From NCBI GenBank assembly GCA_019911785.1, contig JAIOJM010000159.1:1-7287 (forward strand): 7,287 nucleotides of DNA. Reading direction: 5' to 3'. The DNA is from Sulfuricella sp. GTDB lineage: Bacteria > Pseudomonadota > Gammaproteobacteria > Burkholderiales > Sulfuricellaceae. Both the position numbers and the translations under genes were made by a program. The notes below the pieces were generated by a model. The model saw only the letters and a program-made list of their open reading frames with translations. It was not told the origin of the DNA and searched no databases. This document shows, piece by piece, positions 6,835-7,287 of the stretch (positions are counted from its first letter, which is position 1; each line of letters opens with the position of its first letter).

Positions 6835-7070
6835 CCACGCGCGCGCTGTTGGACGCGGTCACGCAGAGTGTCGAAATAGACGCGGCCGACAGGCTCGCCC
6901 GGAGCGGATTCCGCTCCTTGCAACAGAAGCGCGCGCAGACGCGATCGATCCTGATCCTTGCGGATTAGCTCGCGCATATACTCGCTGCTCGTGCCATAGC
7001 CACGCTGGGAAACTTGCTCGTCCACGAAGGACTTGAGTGCGTCGGGTAGGGAAATATTCATCGTGCTCAT
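6831..7070 (-). CDS. parD: ParD-family ribbon-helix-helix antitoxin
   Basis: This 79-residue protein has an N-terminal ribbon-helix-helix DNA-binding unit. The strand is TMNISL (3-8), helix 1 about 9-22, the turn RGYGTSS (23-29) and helix 2 SEYMRELIR (29-37). A charged, probably flexible C-terminal part (about 38-79) would wrap the toxin. This matches ParD-type antitoxins, which neutralise the toxin encoded next to them and repress their own promoter. The toxin gene starts inside its stop codon. Two starts are possible: ATG at 7070, used here, or ATG at 7061 (MNISLP), which fits the family N-terminus equally well. Neither has a clear Shine-Dalgarno sequence. The promoter seen just upstream would start transcription at or next to the first ATG. 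Confidence 0.88.
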   Translation of the reverse strand: MSTMNISLPDALKSFVDEQVSQRGYGTSSEYMRELIRKDQDRSRLRALLLQGAESAPGEPVGRVYFDTLRDRVQQRARG

Positions 7071-7076
7071 GGTGTT

Positions 7077-7105
7077 ATGCTAGACCGTTTGGCAAAATTT
7101 GGCAA
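7077..7105 (-). promoter_or_regulatory. Likely toxin-antitoxin promoter (-35/-10)
   Basis: On the minus strand TTGCCA (7105-7100, five of six matches to TTGACA) and TAGCAT (7082-7077, four of six to TATAAT) are separated by exactly 17 bases. The -10 box ends 6 bases before the antitoxin ATG at 7070, so the predicted start of transcription is at that ATG. The whole promoter fits in the 39-base gap between the flippase-like gene and the antitoxin. This is a sequence match only. Confidence 0.5.
7088..7105. promoter_or_regulatory. Direct-repeat operator candidate for the antitoxin
   Basis: TTTGGCAA occurs twice (7088-7095 and 7098-7105) with a period of exactly 10 bases, about one helical turn. 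The second copy covers the -35 box of the predicted promoter. Ribbon-helix-helix repressors commonly bind tandem half-sites on one face of DNA, so this is the natural autoregulation site for the ParD-like protein and its toxin complex. Confidence 0.45.
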
Positions 7106-7109
7106 GGCG

Positions 7110-7287
7110 CTAATCCCTGGATAACAGGAACAGCGGGGCGTAGAGAATGCCCTGAATCACGGCGCACAGGCCGTAAAGTATGGCCGTCGCGGCGGCTGTC
7201 TCGCCGGATACGCCGGCGAAGCCGAATACCAGTACCGCGGCGAATTCGCGCGTGCCCCATCCGCCGATGCCGACCGGCAGGGCGGCG
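7110..7287 (-). CDS. Flippase-like membrane protein, LPG-synthase TM / UPF0104 family (C-terminal 58 residues only)
   Basis: Reading in from the right edge, an open frame without a start gives 58 residues ending at TAG (7112-7110). It begins ALPVGIGGWGTREFAAVL, the conserved P-x-x-x-GGWGxRE motif near the C-terminus of the flippase-like (lysylphosphatidylglycerol synthase transmembrane domain, UPF0104) family. A final hydrophobic helix (about 35-54 of the fragment) and a short polar end follow. Full members have about 300 residues and 7-9 helices and are linked to moving or modifying membrane lipids and lipid-linked sugars; the role of this one cannot be told from the fragment. It is followed within 40 bases by the toxin-antitoxin pair on the same strand, with no terminator between them. 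Confidence 0.75.
   Translation of the reverse strand, partial: AALPVGIGGWGTREFAAVLVFGFAGVSGETAAATAILYGLCAVIQGILYAPLFLLSRD

Noticed and set aside
1..7287. CRISPR array, tRNA or rRNA gene, insertion sequence or attachment site
   Set aside because: Coding genes fill the window almost completely. I saw no spaced identical repeats, transposase motifs, terminal inverted repeats or tRNA-like cloverleaf in the small gaps.

Overview
This window is part of a GC-rich (about 60% by eye) Gram-negative chromosome, most likely a betaproteobacterium. That assignment is an inference from composition, codon use and the resemblance of the ArnT protein to the Cupriavidus enzyme. Every gene I can support lies on the minus strand, so the window reads from right to left. 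There is no intergenic stretch longer than about 50 bases.

Layout in transcription order. (1) 7287-7110: the 3' end of a flippase-like membrane protein of the LPG-synthase TM / UPF0104 family. (2) 7109-7071: a compact promoter with a direct-repeat operator candidate. (3) 7070-6511: a ParD/ParE-type toxin-antitoxin pair, antitoxin first, joined by an ATGA overlap; it looks less GC-rich than its surroundings. (4) 6463-4919: a 514-residue ArnT-like (PMT/GT39-GT83 superfamily) membrane glycosyltransferase starting at TTG. (5) 4914-4129: a PAP2-family membrane phosphatase. (6) 4097-2439: a 552-residue ArnT with the canonical ArnT active-site residues. (7) 2442-2071: a single small SMR/EamA-type membrane protein resembling ArnE/ArnF. 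(8) 2069-927: a DegT/DnrJ/EryC1-type PLP aminotransferase resembling ArnB. (9) 930-1: nearly all of an ArnC-like polyprenyl-phosphate glycosyltransferase, cut by the window edge about a dozen residues before its expected end.

Genes 4-9 look like one operon. Gaps are 4, 31 and 1 bases, and two junctions are 4-base ATGA stop/start overlaps (arnT/SMR and arnB/arnC). Together they describe a 4-amino-4-deoxy-L-arabinose (Ara4N)-type lipid A modification route. ArnB makes the amino sugar nucleotide, ArnC loads it onto undecaprenyl phosphate, the SMR protein flips the lipid-linked sugar, and ArnT transfers it to lipid A on the periplasmic side. The pathway's usual outcome is resistance to cationic peptides and polymyxin. 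ArnA and ArnD are not in the window and may lie beyond base 1. The departures from the enterobacterial arnBCADTEF order are the reversed gene order, a second divergent ArnT-like enzyme, an embedded PAP2 phosphatase, one SMR subunit instead of two, and a toxin-antitoxin cassette just upstream.
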